IMG/VR virus record: IMGVR_UViG_3300006332_000020
Span: 1 to 22,119 of that record
Origin: a virus
Reading direction: 5' to 3' (one strand)
Length of the DNA stretch: 22,119 nucleotides
Made by a program: the position numbers and the translations under genes. Within the stretch, counting starts at the first letter, position 1; each line of letters begins with the position of its first letter. The notes beneath the pieces are model-generated. The model worked only from the letters and a program-made list of their open reading frames with translations. It did no database searches and was not told the origin of the DNA. Shown piece after piece: positions 7,899 through 14,872 of the stretch.

Positions 7899-8150
7899 GT
7901 TAATGCCTGTCTTCTCTCTGAACACATCCTCCCACCGTTTACCGCTAGGTGCTTTTGCTCCAAGGTTTTCCCAGCAGAACTTGGCAAACATCCTAGTCTT
8001 CTTCTTCTCCCATTCTTTCTCTAACGCCACGGCATCTTTATCAGGGTAGGCTACGTTGGTCCACGTTGTTATCCGCTCTGCCTTTTTAATTTTGCCGTAG
8101 GCACTTTTCTCTTGGAGAGCCTTGCTGTCTTTAGGCTTCTTCCATTTCAT
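7857..8150 (-). CDS. Small basic protein, unknown (last gene of the minus-strand module)
   Basis: This 97-residue, Lys-rich protein is highly charged (KWKKPKDSK at the start, RKK near the end), with aromatic residues scattered through a helical central region. A nucleic-acid-binding role is possible but no motif is recognised. Its start overlaps the phosphoesterase stop as ATGA, with AGAGGAAA upstream as ribosome-binding site. It is the distal gene of the minus-strand module and its stop lies inside the convergent plus-strand gene. Confidence 0.62.
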   Translation of the reverse strand: MKWKKPKDSKALQEKSAYGKIKKAERITTWTNVAYPDKDAVALEKEWEKKKTRMFAKFCWENLGAKAPSGKRWEDVFREKTGINLVDYVSNLTRKKL

Positions 8151-8899
8151 TTTCCTCTAATGCTCCGTTGTGTAATGGCTCGGATGCTGTTATAGTATCC
8201 TTCTCCATCTAAACCTTCAAGCATAATCAGTCCTCTCCACCATTGGTATTCAGTATCCTTGCACCAAGTTTCACGGTAATCAGGATGTGAATAGCAACCC
8301 GCCGATAATCCAAATATCTTCTGGCCGTCAGGCCGTGTCTGTTCTGAATGATTGTATAGATGTGAGTGTCCTTGCACAGCGGAGCAGTGTAACTTAGACA
8401 CAAGAGCATGACCTATATGCACTGAACTAATAGGTCTGCCAGCCACACCAGATGTAAAGTAATGACTGAATGTTATTCCTTTGATCGTAACACTCTTCTT
8501 GAATGGCGTAACATTCCAACCAAACTTCTCATACTGCAAGTCCTCAATACCTATAGCACCATCCAGTTCAGGTGTAGAGTTTACGGCTCTATCTATCCTG
8601 TCCTCATGGTTGCCTAGTGTCATGTAGAACTTAGGCTTGTATCCTCGCGCCTTTCTAATGGGCGCAAACATCTTCTCCTGTGCGTCAATAACAGCGGCCA
8701 CATCCTTCTTATATCTCTTGCCTTCAAATCCCTTAGTACCTTTATCATACATGGATAGGCTAGGCATATCAGCCATGTCACCAATACATACTACAATGTC
8801 TGGTCTGGACTTAACAATGAACCTGCCTAAATCCGTAAACCTTTTATTGTCGTAGTCTGGGTGAGCGTGTGGATCACCAATAACTAATAGGTTACTCAT
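8147..8899 (-). CDS. Calcineurin-like metallophosphoesterase
   Basis: The 250-residue product carries the full metallophosphoesterase signature in order: D-x-H (Asp9, His11 in GDPHAH), GD (Gly40-Asp41), GNHE (Asn97, His98), a lone His near 146, and GHSH at 177-180. These residues bind two metal ions in the family. The spacing matches single-domain phage phosphoesterases, which hydrolyse phosphomonoesters or diesters. The natural substrate of this one (nucleotide, DNA end or protein phosphate) cannot be read from the sequence. It overlaps the upstream gene by ATGA and sits downstream of the exonuclease gene, so nucleotide or DNA end processing is a reasonable guess. Confidence 0.9.
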   Translation of the reverse strand: MSNLLVIGDPHAHPDYDNKRFTDLGRFIVKSRPDIVVCIGDMADMPSLSMYDKGTKGFEGKRYKKDVAAVIDAQEKMFAPIRKARGYKPKFYMTLGNHEDRIDRAVNSTPELDGAIGIEDLQYEKFGWNVTPFKKSVTIKGITFSHYFTSGVAGRPISSVHIGHALVSKLHCSAVQGHSHLYNHSEQTRPDGQKIFGLSAGCYSHPDYRETWCKDTEYQWWRGLIMLEGLDGEGYYNSIRAITQRSIRGK

Positions 8900-9153
8900 G
8901 TGTCTGGTCCTCTAGTATCTAGACTAAATTTATATATGCTTGCTGATGGTAAGTCTTCCTTGAATCCATCTGTTACTTTACGCCACAACTGTTCTTCCCA
9001 TATAGTTTTAGAATCTTTCTGCATCTCTTCCATTACAGTAATTGCTACCTCTGGGTCTGCTAACTCATGGTTCTTGGCTATGTTCATAGCCCATATTAAT
9101 GCTTGAGCATGGGTTACTATTAAACCTAGCACATCTTCTTGGTCCTCATACAA
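8896..9153 (-). CDS. Small helical protein, unknown; TTG start
   Basis: I place the start at the TTG at 9153-9151. An AGGAGG ribosome-binding site (9165-9160) lies six bases before it, and the TTG overlaps the end of the exonuclease gene by only 8 bases. The upstream in-frame ATG at 9237 would create a 92-base overlap and has no such signal. The 85-residue product is helical, with a Trp/Glu-rich centre and no recognised motif. It lies between the exonuclease and phosphoesterase genes in a tightly coupled run, so it may assist either of them. Function unknown. Confidence 0.65.
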   Translation of the reverse strand: MYEDQEDVLGLIVTHAQALIWAMNIAKNHELADPEVAITVMEEMQKDSKTIWEEQLWRKVTDGFKEDLPSASIYKFSLDTRGPDT

Positions 9154-9811
9154 TGTCGGCCTCCTTGATTCTAAGAGAACTCCACTGTCGAAGTTCCATA
9201 CATTTAACAAAGGTTTTGAAGTGATCCTTTGGTTCAAATACTTTCTGCTGATATAGCCCGGTCTCTTTATCTAACCGCAGTATCATCCCCAAAGGCCACT
9301 GTCTCAAACCATCAATCCTCTTGATTGCTTGGGCGTATGCCGTTACCTGTAGGTGGTATGGCTTGTAGATTTTCTTGGACGTTTTGAAATCTATTACGCA
9401 AACACGACCGTTAATCTTTGCCACTGCATCCACAGTCCCAGCATATTTAAACCTATCACAGTATATCTTACGCTCTGCATCTAACCATTCTGGATTCAAT
9501 TCGTCTCGCCATTCATCGAAAGCGTCTATAGAATTGCAAGAGCCTTCATTCTTTACTGATAGATAACCTTCTCCTTTTATAATACTCTCAATATTTTTGT
9601 GAGTTTCGTTACCTATCTCTAAAGCCTCATCAGTAATGCGGCGATACTCTTCCTCACCCACACCTACAGCCCACTCAGTCAGGTTCTTAGGGAAGCAAGC
9701 GTCTACAATCCTAGTAACCGATGGGACTTTCACTCCCTCAACCTTATAGGAGTGAGCATCCTCATCGTAATCTAGGTTGTACTCTTTACCGTTCTTATAA
9801 GTTATAAACAT
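9146..9811 (-). CDS. PD-(D/E)XK exonuclease, RecB/Cas4-like
   Basis: The 221-residue product shows the core motifs of the RecB-type nuclease superfamily in order: His71 in GNETH, Glu113 in DAERKIY, Asp128 in GTVDAV, Asp141-x-Lys143 in VIDFKTSK, and the trailing Gln155-x3-Tyr159 in HLQVTAYAQA. In the family, His, the two Asp and Lys bind metal and catalyse phosphodiester hydrolysis. Proteins of this size in phage recombination modules act as DNA end-resecting exonucleases. Its start is fixed by a TAATG overlap with the SSB-tail-like gene. The phage neighbourhood and lack of a Cas operon argue against a CRISPR role. Confidence 0.88.
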   Translation of the reverse strand: MFITYKNGKEYNLDYDEDAHSYKVEGVKVPSVTRIVDACFPKNLTEWAVGVGEEEYRRITDEALEIGNETHKNIESIIKGEGYLSVKNEGSCNSIDAFDEWRDELNPEWLDAERKIYCDRFKYAGTVDAVAKINGRVCVIDFKTSKKIYKPYHLQVTAYAQAIKRIDGLRQWPLGMILRLDKETGLYQQKVFEPKDHFKTFVKCMELRQWSSLRIKEADIV

Positions 9812-10083
9812 TAGTCATCCCATGGAATGTCATTAACGCCTTTATAGTTTTTAGTTGGTCCAGCACTCTTAGGCTTATCATTATACGCCGCTTGCATAGC
9901 CTTGAACTTTAACTTACGGTAAGGCTTACCTGCTTTGGATACGTTATCGTATATGTTTACCCAATACATCTGCCCATCTACCATTGCTTTGCCTGACCAC
10001 GGAGCCATCCAATCTTCCGTCAACTGGTCAGCAGGTACTTCAAACACAACACCATCCATATCTTTCTGCTCATAATCGCTCAT
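9811..10083 (-). CDS. Small protein with SSB-like acidic C-terminal tip
   Basis: This 90-residue protein has a beta-rich centre (DGQMYWVNIYDN, then KPYRKLKFKAM) with the aromatic and basic residues expected of a surface that touches nucleic acid. A Pro/Lys-rich linker leads to a C-terminus containing DIPWDD. That tail resembles the DDIPF-type tip through which bacterial single-strand-binding proteins recruit partners, though here two Asp follow the aromatic residue. The gene is directly upstream of the RecB-like exonuclease and joined to it by TAATG. An SSB-like or exonuclease-accessory role is inferred; the length is too short for a classic full SSB with linker. Confidence 0.6.
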   Translation of the reverse strand: MSDYEQKDMDGVVFEVPADQLTEDWMAPWSGKAMVDGQMYWVNIYDNVSKAGKPYRKLKFKAMQAAYNDKPKSAGPTKNYKGVNDIPWDD

Positions 10084-10397
10084 TACTTTCTCCTGTTAGC
10101 GCTTACGGTTCGCCAGATATCTACCTCTCTCTGCCAAGATTCTCTTCTGGCATGAAGAACCTCGTATTCTACCATAGCATCCTTCAGATTATCAGTGAAC
10201 TTCTTATAATCTTCAGACGCATAAGCCATCGACTCTCTCTCTGCTACAGTACCAGATGTATTTAAGAAAGCCTTTGCCTTTATAAGTTTAGTCATATGCG
10301 GAGCCATCTTAACATAAGCAGATAGCGTACCATACTCCTCATCACTGTCAGTCAAAGCGTTGTGTGCCGCTTCTGCTTTGTCATCATCAGTAATCAT
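10083..10397 (-). CDS. Helical phage protein of recombination/replication modules, unknown
   Basis: This 104-residue, highly charged, all-helical protein belongs to a pattern I recall in many phage replication clusters: an N-terminal DSDEEYGTLSAYVK segment (17-30), a central GTVAERESMAYASEDYKKF block (49-67), and a C-terminal WQREVDIWRTVSANRR block (88-103). Its function is not known to me. It is coupled to the HNH nuclease gene (ATGA) and to the SSB-tail-like gene (TAATG), so it probably works with them on DNA. Confidence 0.65.
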   Translation of the reverse strand: MITDDDKAEAAHNALTDSDEEYGTLSAYVKMAPHMTKLIKAKAFLNTSGTVAERESMAYASEDYKKFTDNLKDAMVEYEVLHARRESWQREVDIWRTVSANRRK

Positions 10398-10696
10398 TTG
10401 AATGTAAACCTCCGTTGTTTAAATGCTTCTTTCAATGTACTAAATATATACACCAGTTGCTCTGAATCCATGCCTCCCTCATGTACTTTAGTATGGCAAG
10501 TATAACACATAGGCATCGTCAACCAATCATCTACCTTTACTGACATGCCTCCACCTCTAATGTTATGAGGTAACAACTTACTCTTTAGATGATGGGCGAC
10601 CACAGTACCATCCTCCGTACCACAGTTGGCGCATGGTAATGTAGCCACCCAATCAGTGTACTTCTTCTGCTTCCATCTGATATCTTTTTCTAGCAT
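10394..10696 (-). CDS. Ref-like (DUF968-type) HNH zinc-finger nuclease
   Basis: The 100-residue product has two paired metal ligand sets, C22-x2-C25 and C64-x2-C67-H68 with H72, around an Ala-His-His motif (34-36). This is the arrangement of Ref-type HNH proteins, including the phage P1 recombination enhancement function, a RecA-dependent nuclease. The His-His pair would supply the catalytic His. Length and motif order match short phage members without the long N-terminal DNA-binding arm of P1 Ref. The ATG overlaps the stop of the 39-residue membrane peptide gene (TAATG). Its place among recombination genes supports a DNA-nicking role. Confidence 0.78.
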   Translation of the reverse strand: MLEKDIRWKQKKYTDWVATLPCANCGTEDGTVVAHHLKSKLLPHNIRGGGMSVKVDDWLTMPMCYTCHTKVHEGGMDSEQLVYIFSTLKEAFKQRRFTFK

Positions 10697-10815
10697 TAAC
10701 TAATTCCACCAACATAAAATAACCAGAAAAGAATAAAGCAATGACCTACAAAACGATAAATAGGTATAGCGGCAACAAGCGCTATTACTAAATACCACAA
10801 ACACCGCTCAGACAT
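10696..10815 (-). CDS. 39-residue hydrophobic membrane peptide overlapping the reductase 3' end
   Basis: Reading the minus strand, a GGAGGAA ribosome-binding site stands two bases before an ATG at 10815-10813 (distance to the core AGGAGG is within the usual range). The frame runs 39 codons to a TAA that overlaps the ATG of the HNH nuclease. The peptide is MSERC followed by an almost uninterrupted hydrophobic stretch of about 30 residues broken by an Arg and a His, so it would form one long or two short membrane spans. Its first 28 bases encode the last residues of the reductase in another frame. Placement between two well-supported genes, with coupling at both ends, argues that it is real. 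Function unknown. Confidence 0.68.
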   Translation of the reverse strand: MSERCLWYLVIALVAAIPIYRFVGHCFILFWLFYVGGIS

Positions 10816-12473
10816 TGTTCCTCCGAATTATCTTCATAGATTACACCACGTTTAGCATGAGCCTCTTCGTAAGGTACTGATGTGATAGGCTGTCCTCCTC
10901 TAGCACTATCAGGATAGACGGTCAATCCTCTTAGTCCCGGCCCATACTTTTTAATTACCTGTGCAAACTCAGCAACCTTATCCTCATTGTTAAGTTCACT
11001 ACCCCAAGCAGGAAGGTTCAACGTGGAACTAATCGCATGGTCTACATACTTCTGTAGTTCATACTGGAATTTAACTCTACGCTCTGGCTCAGATGCTAGA
11101 TCAACAGCAGACTCAATCTTATTAGGATCAATGCCTGTATCTATGAGCGCCTGCGCTGTACCGTCAACGACAAACTGATGTTTCCATTTGGTTCCGTCAG
11201 ACAAGTACCTTCTGCGATATGCAACGGCGTAGATAGGTTCCACTCCAGAGGTGGTCCCGGCCAAAATGCTGATGGTGCCTGTTGGAGCGATTGCTCTATA
11301 TCCTTTAGGATATTCGAGCATAAATCTATAGCAATGATCGTCTGCCGCTTCTTTGCTGTACTTTTCATATGCTTTCATCCATTGTTTTAATTCATCAACC
11401 ATTTCATATTTGTATCCACGTTGCAATAACCATTCGTGCATACCCATAAGACCTAACCCAATACGACTGTTCTTCTGCCTGATTTCATACACCTTCTTGT
11501 AAGGTAGGTGCGCCCTCATCAGACCACATACTAGAAACTTAGCACCGAGCGCAACCACATCTTCAAATTCATCCAGAGTCTTAACATTAGCAAGGTTAAC
11601 ACTGCCCAGATTACATACATCTGAATCATCTTCGCTCGTAATTTCCGTACAAGCATTTCGTAAAGTCTCATTCTGTTTCTCTCCAAAGTTAAATGAGAAT
11701 CCCGGCTCACCTGTCATCATGGCTTGCCTTACATTTTCCATAAACGTACTGTTAATAGGATTCTTTAACCAAGCATCGTCATAGTTCAATGATATGTTCA
11801 TCATATCTAACGGTGCAGGAAAGTTAAAGTCTGCCTGTTTAAGTTCCGCTAATGTGGTATTACCAACGCTCATCTCATGCCAGTTCTTAGCATGAAGAAG
11901 TTTCCATGCGTCCTCATGTTGCCAGTTCATACTGCCATACAGTGCAGACCTACGGCTACCACCCTGCATTACATTCCTACCTACCTCATTCAAGGTATAC
12001 AATAATGGGATTGGACCTGACGCTACGCCACCCGTCCTTCTTAACTGACGGCCAGACGGTCTAGCCCTAGAGATATCAACACCTATGCCACCACCTGTCA
12101 TCAGACAAGTCATGGCTCTCTCTGTAACGCCAGCCCACTCCTCTCTGGTATCTTCTTCAAGCCTCAATAGATAGCAGTTGTTATAGAATCGCGCCTCTCT
12201 ACCTGCATACCATAAGTATCTACCTCCCGGCATGAACTTGAACTCACTAATATAATTGATAAGCCTGTCTCGTTCTGACTTCTCCATGAGCGGAGTCTTC
12301 AGTCCATTGAAGTCTCCACACACAGAGTTGACAACTGAGTGAGCCTTATCCTCCCATGTTTCGTAGGGATTTGAGGCATACTTCTGTTTGAAGATAGCCT
12401 CTCCCAATTCTGTTTTAAATGTCACGGTATCTATACGCTCCACATACTTTGTTTTCCCAATCCCAAACGTCAC
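10788..12473 (-). CDS. nrdJ: Class II (adenosylcobalamin-dependent) ribonucleotide reductase
   Basis: The 561-residue product reduces ribonucleotides to deoxyribonucleotides. Key residues are visible: Cys100 in YNNCYL and Cys287 in DVCNLGSVNL as the active-site redox pair, Asn273-x-Cys275-x-Glu277 as the radical-generating catalytic triad, APTGT at 396-400, and a C-terminal C554-x4-C559 pair that would be re-reduced by thioredoxin-like donors. No NrdB partner and no ATP-cone are seen, and the closing SGVCGI is typical of B12-dependent enzymes. The start is uncertain: the long form begins with GTG at 12473 and overlaps the upstream gene by 59 bases, while a GTG at 12425 would overlap by only 11. 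It needs cobalamin from the host or environment. Confidence 0.93.
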   Translation of the reverse strand: MTFGIGKTKYVERIDTVTFKTELGEAIFKQKYASNPYETWEDKAHSVVNSVCGDFNGLKTPLMEKSERDRLINYISEFKFMPGGRYLWYAGREARFYNNCYLLRLEEDTREEWAGVTERAMTCLMTGGGIGVDISRARPSGRQLRRTGGVASGPIPLLYTLNEVGRNVMQGGSRRSALYGSMNWQHEDAWKLLHAKNWHEMSVGNTTLAELKQADFNFPAPLDMMNISLNYDDAWLKNPINSTFMENVRQAMMTGEPGFSFNFGEKQNETLRNACTEITSEDDSDVCNLGSVNLANVKTLDEFEDVVALGAKFLVCGLMRAHLPYKKVYEIRQKNSRIGLGLMGMHEWLLQRGYKYEMVDELKQWMKAYEKYSKEAADDHCYRFMLEYPKGYRAIAPTGTISILAGTTSGVEPIYAVAYRRRYLSDGTKWKHQFVVDGTAQALIDTGIDPNKIESAVDLASEPERRVKFQYELQKYVDHAISSTLNLPAWGSELNNEDKVAEFAQVIKKYGPGLRGLTVYPDSARGGQPITSVPYEEAHAKRGVIYEDNSEEQCLSGVCGI

Positions 12474-12684
12474 CTACTTTTGGCATCGCACTGTTCTCTT
12501 TCTCTCTATCGTATTGCCATGCTTTGTTAGCGAAGTCTTTATACGATGAGTAGAATACATCGCCATCACACTCAGCAAATTCGTTAGCAAAACCAAGAGC
12601 CGATTCTGCCAAGTCGTGCTTTGCTTTGTTTAGTTCTGCTTGATCGTACTCTTTTTCTTTTGCGTTTTTCTTTCTTACATTCAT
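12415..12684 (-). CDS. Small charged protein, unknown, upstream of nrdJ
   Basis: This 89-residue hydrophilic protein starts with a Lys/Arg/Glu-rich helix (RKKNAKEKEYDQAELNKAKH) and continues with aromatic residues and two cysteines (near 39 and 81). No family is recognised. Its ATG overlaps the previous gene's stop as ATGA. Its 3' end overlaps the annotated start of the reductase, leaving the reductase start open. Position suggests co-expression with the reductase, but nothing in the sequence indicates a redox-partner role. Confidence 0.6.
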   Translation of the reverse strand: MNVRKKNAKEKEYDQAELNKAKHDLAESALGFANEFAECDGDVFYSSYKDFANKAWQYDREKENSAMPKVGDVWDWENKVCGAYRYRDI

Positions 12685-13076
12685 GCGACTTTCTCCTTGA
12701 AGTCATCTGATTCATCTTCACCAAACACACCGAACTTATAGAATCCTGTTGTCTTAAGTATCACCCTAGACAATGCACGTTTCTCTGCCATTGCTACAGG
12801 ATAGGGCTGCTTTGTATTAGCAGGTGACGCTTCTCCATACGACTCCATCTTTAGATCACCTTTAGTAGCAGTTGCTTTCACTACCACAAACTCTGGATTA
12901 ACTGACTCCAGTTCATACGACACATCAATATCATTATGGTATTGTATCTTCTCAATACCACTACGGGTTATGATAGTTAATGCCTTGCTACCGAACTTAA
13001 GTTCATGGGTGTCCTCGCCTTTGACGAGTCCATTCTCTATGAACAACTCTCTTAATACTTCGTTCTTAGTTTTCAC
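12681..13076 (-). CDS. Putative single-strand annealing/recombination protein-like (unproven)
   Basis: This 131-residue protein starts at GTG 13076, with GGAGG seven bases upstream and a GTGA overlap with the preceding stop. An N-terminal helix (1-18) is followed by beta-rich segments (25-75) and then a conserved-looking block at 82-122: EASPANTKQPYP, AMAEKRALSRVI, then GVFGEDE. The AE-x-RA-x-R core and the following GFY/GED resemble a motif shared by phage annealing proteins of the Rad52-like group and by several unclassified phage proteins. With a resolvase and a RecB-like exonuclease in the same operon, an annealase role fits, but the length is short and the assignment is inference. Confidence 0.5.
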   Translation of the reverse strand: MKTKNEVLRELFIENGLVKGEDTHELKFGSKALTIITRSGIEKIQYHNDIDVSYELESVNPEFVVVKATATKGDLKMESYGEASPANTKQPYPVAMAEKRALSRVILKTTGFYKFGVFGEDESDDFKEKVA

Positions 13077-13372
13077 TTTGAACCTCCATAAGAATCTTCA
13101 AACTCTTTTAACTTATCCGTAATCTTCTCATCATCTACCTTGATCCATGAGTAGGATGATCCATCATCAGGATCAGGATACACACACTTCAACTTCACAG
13201 TCTTCTGTTCTACTGCTATCTTAATTGCTCCTTCCTCTGGCCGTCTGGCTTCTGCTATTGCCTCACTCCAACTAGATGCTGGAACGAATATATCTTTTAT
13301 GCTTAAAGAACCATGCACTGCATCAATAACACTGTTTGCAAATTCTACCATATCAGTTTTCTTGTATGGATT
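13073..13372 (-). CDS. Hypothetical early protein, unknown
   Basis: The start chosen is the ATG at 13372, eight bases after an AAGGAG ribosome-binding site and overlapping the resolvase gene by 20 bases. A longer form starting at 13414 lacks this signal. The 99-residue acidic product has a helical N-terminus (DMVEFANSVIDAVHG), a central strand region with VKLKCVYPDPDDG and SYSWIKVDD, and a Glu/Asp-rich helical end. No catalytic pattern is seen. The gene is coupled to the annealing-candidate gene downstream. Function unknown. Confidence 0.62.
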   Translation of the reverse strand, partial: NPYKKTDMVEFANSVIDAVHGSLSIKDIFVPASSWSEAIAEARRPEEGAIKIAVEQKTVKLKCVYPDPDDGSSYSWIKVDDEKITDKLKEFEDSYGGSK

Positions 13373-13652
13373 CATCTGTGATCTCCTTAAAGTCTTTGAT
13401 CTTAAGTATAACATAACTATCTTCGTACTTCATCTGCTTCTCATGCAGTACAACTATTGGTACTCTATGTTCTGCCTCTAGCACAGCCTGACCCATAGCA
13501 TCATGTATCCAGTCAGGTAACTTCTTCCTGTGCTTTACCTCAATGCTCCACTTGTCATGCTCTACATCACGACGAGACTCACCGTTGCAACCTGTTCGCA
13601 CACCACCCAAGATACTAGCGATGGTGCGCTCACAGTGTTTCCAAGTTGTCAA
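13353..13652 (-). CDS. Holliday junction resolvase-like PD-(D/E)XK protein
   Basis: The 99-residue product has the layout of small Hjc-type resolvases: an N-terminal helix with Glu8 (CERTIASIL), a Gly/Arg loop (GGVRTGCNGESRRD) with Asp29, then Glu38-x-Lys40 in WSIEVKHRK, and a helix with Gln55 (DAMGQA) followed by the strand PIVVLHE. In the family these residues coordinate metal and cleave four-way DNA junctions. The only sensible start is the TTG at 13652, which overlaps the upstream stop as TTGA. No strong ribosome-binding site is seen, so translation probably depends on coupling. Other PD-(D/E)XK DNA nucleases are possible. Confidence 0.75.
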   Translation of the reverse strand: MTTWKHCERTIASILGGVRTGCNGESRRDVEHDKWSIEVKHRKKLPDWIHDAMGQAVLEAEHRVPIVVLHEKQMKYEDSYVILKIKDFKEITDESIQEN

Positions 13653-13948
13653 GCGGCTAATGCCCGACGACGAGCGTGGTTATGAGCCTGTACTGCTCGG
13701 GTACTCCAGCGGCAGTTATCCGGGCCATAATTATCGTCAACGTCAATACGATCAAGGAAAGTATTTTCAAATCTCTCTCCCATATCTTCCAAGAATGTAG
13801 CGAAGTCGTGCCATTCAGGTTCAACTGCAATACCTTTACCACCAAAGTTCTCAAAGCCAATCTGATTACGGTTATAACAACGCTCCATCATCTTACGCCA
13901 TGAGTTATAGGTGGGAGTACGACCATCTTTGCTGTGTCCATGTAACAT
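13649..13948 (-). CDS. HNH/AP2-associated phage DNA-binding protein
   Basis: This 99-residue protein matches a pattern common in phages and often annotated as HNH or AP2-associated: GRTPTYNSWRKMMERCYN (9-26), FENFGGKGIAVEPEWHDF (32-49), a FLEDMGER block (52-59), then LDRIDVDDNYGPDNCRWST (65-83) and a basic tail. The LDRID-x3-NY-x2-x2-NCRW element is the hallmark. Such proteins are thought to bind or nick DNA and are frequently mobile genes. The start ATG at 13948 follows AGGAA at good spacing. It is joined to the resolvase gene by a 4-base overlap, so it seems well integrated into the operon. Confidence 0.75.
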   Translation of the reverse strand: MLHGHSKDGRTPTYNSWRKMMERCYNRNQIGFENFGGKGIAVEPEWHDFATFLEDMGERFENTFLDRIDVDDNYGPDNCRWSTRAVQAHNHARRRALAA

Positions 13949-13949
13949 T

Positions 13950-14198
13950 TTAAGTTCCTATAAATGATTTTGATTCGGCGAATTTCCTACATCTCTTACC
14001 CCAATCTTCAGAGGACTCGCCTTTTTTCCTCCAAAGATTCAGACCTTTAAGCCTAGCCCTGTGTATATCTAGGAATGGTATGTCTTCTCCCTCAATATAC
14101 TGAGTGCTAAACCTAACGGCCCAACATCTATCACACATCGGAAACGGATTTAGTTGTGTCGCTTCCTTGTGGGTGCAGTCTTGACAGTTTATTCGCAT
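13950..14198 (-). CDS. Small zinc-ribbon-like protein, unknown
   Basis: The 82-residue product begins with two CxxC knuckles (Cys5, Cys8, Cys22, Cys25), spaced as in a short zinc ribbon. It is followed by a region with paired acidic residues and a C-terminal basic helical part (LWRKKGESSEDWGKRCRKF). The ATG at 14198 has AAGGA eight bases upstream, and the gene overlaps the end of the previous gene by 68 bases in another frame. A nucleic-acid or protein-binding role is likely from the knuckles. No family is recognised. Confidence 0.65.
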   Translation of the reverse strand: MRINCQDCTHKEATQLNPFPMCDRCWAVRFSTQYIEGEDIPFLDIHRARLKGLNLWRKKGESSEDWGKRCRKFAESKSFIGT

Positions 14199-14748
14199 CT
14201 AATATTTCCTTCTTTTGTCTAGCCATTTCATCACGCCACTCCTGCATTGTCTGTTTCATTACTATATGTTCCTCTATAGGCGTCACTAACGGATTGTCTT
14301 CTATAGGAGGCAGTAAGGAATACACTGGACGCTTCTTAACCTTACGAAAGTAGTGGTTAATAGGCTCACCTTTCTCTTCTGTAAGCGTGAGTCCTCGCGT
14401 AACACTAAACCCTAGTCCTCCTGTACGTTTACCATAGTCATCAGCAACAGCCTGATCTAATGCCTTACTTACTATCTCAATAGAGATTTCAGTTTGATGT
14501 GGTGTCTGCCTCTCTGGTCCTGACACTGACTGAAGATAGAAGTATACATTAAACAGTTTCTTCTTAGCATCTTCAAGGTCTTCAGATTTTAAATACTTTA
14601 ACTCATTGATTCTTTCAATGTAACCAAGGCATCTAGTCTTGTACACCTCAATAGGTATGCTGTCAGATTTGTTACTGTCATACTGAACCTTCTTCATTAG
14701 CGTCAATCCCTTCCTGACAATACGATCCAGTAAGAAATTAGTCGTCAT
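14131..14748 (-). CDS. Hypothetical protein heading the 7857-14748 minus-strand block
   Basis: This 205-residue, charged, mostly helical protein has no recognised motif. Residues 30-75 look amphipathic (CLGYIERINELKYLKSEDL), 125-145 are basic (FRKVKKR), and the C-terminal third is rich in Glu, Gln and Met. The ATG at 14748 follows a good AGAGGAGAAAGG ribosome-binding site. It is the first minus-strand gene below the short divergent intergenic region at 14749-14872, so it may mark the start of a separate transcript. Function unknown. Confidence 0.68.
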   Translation of the reverse strand: MTTNFLLDRIVRKGLTLMKKVQYDSNKSDSIPIEVYKTRCLGYIERINELKYLKSEDLEDAKKKLFNVYFYLQSVSGPERQTPHQTEISIEIVSKALDQAVADDYGKRTGGLGFSVTRGLTLTEEKGEPINHYFRKVKKRPVYSLLPPIEDNPLVTPIEEHIVMKQTMQEWRDEMARQKKEILDANKLSRLHPQGSDTTKSVSDV

Positions 14749-14872
14749 CTATATACCTTTCTCCTCTAAGTTGTTGTTATTTTAGGAGATTATACCATAC
14801 GTTTTGCCTATATAATAGGTATATAAATCAATGACTTAGCCTTTAAAGGTAGTTAAGTAGAGGAAAATTTGT
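14749..14872. promoter_or_regulatory. Divergent control region with back-to-back TATAAT elements
   Basis: This is the intergenic space between the minus-strand gene at 14748 and the plus-strand basic-protein gene at 14873. A TATAAT on the plus strand lies at 14811-14816 and a TATAAT on the minus strand (ATTATA on plus) at 14789-14794, facing outward. The -35 elements are weak, so activator or phage-modified recognition is possible. CCTATATAATAGG around 14808-14820 is a small inverted repeat, and CCTTTAAAGG at 14840-14849 is a perfect palindrome that could be an operator. Sites are proposed from consensus by eye. Confidence 0.4.
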
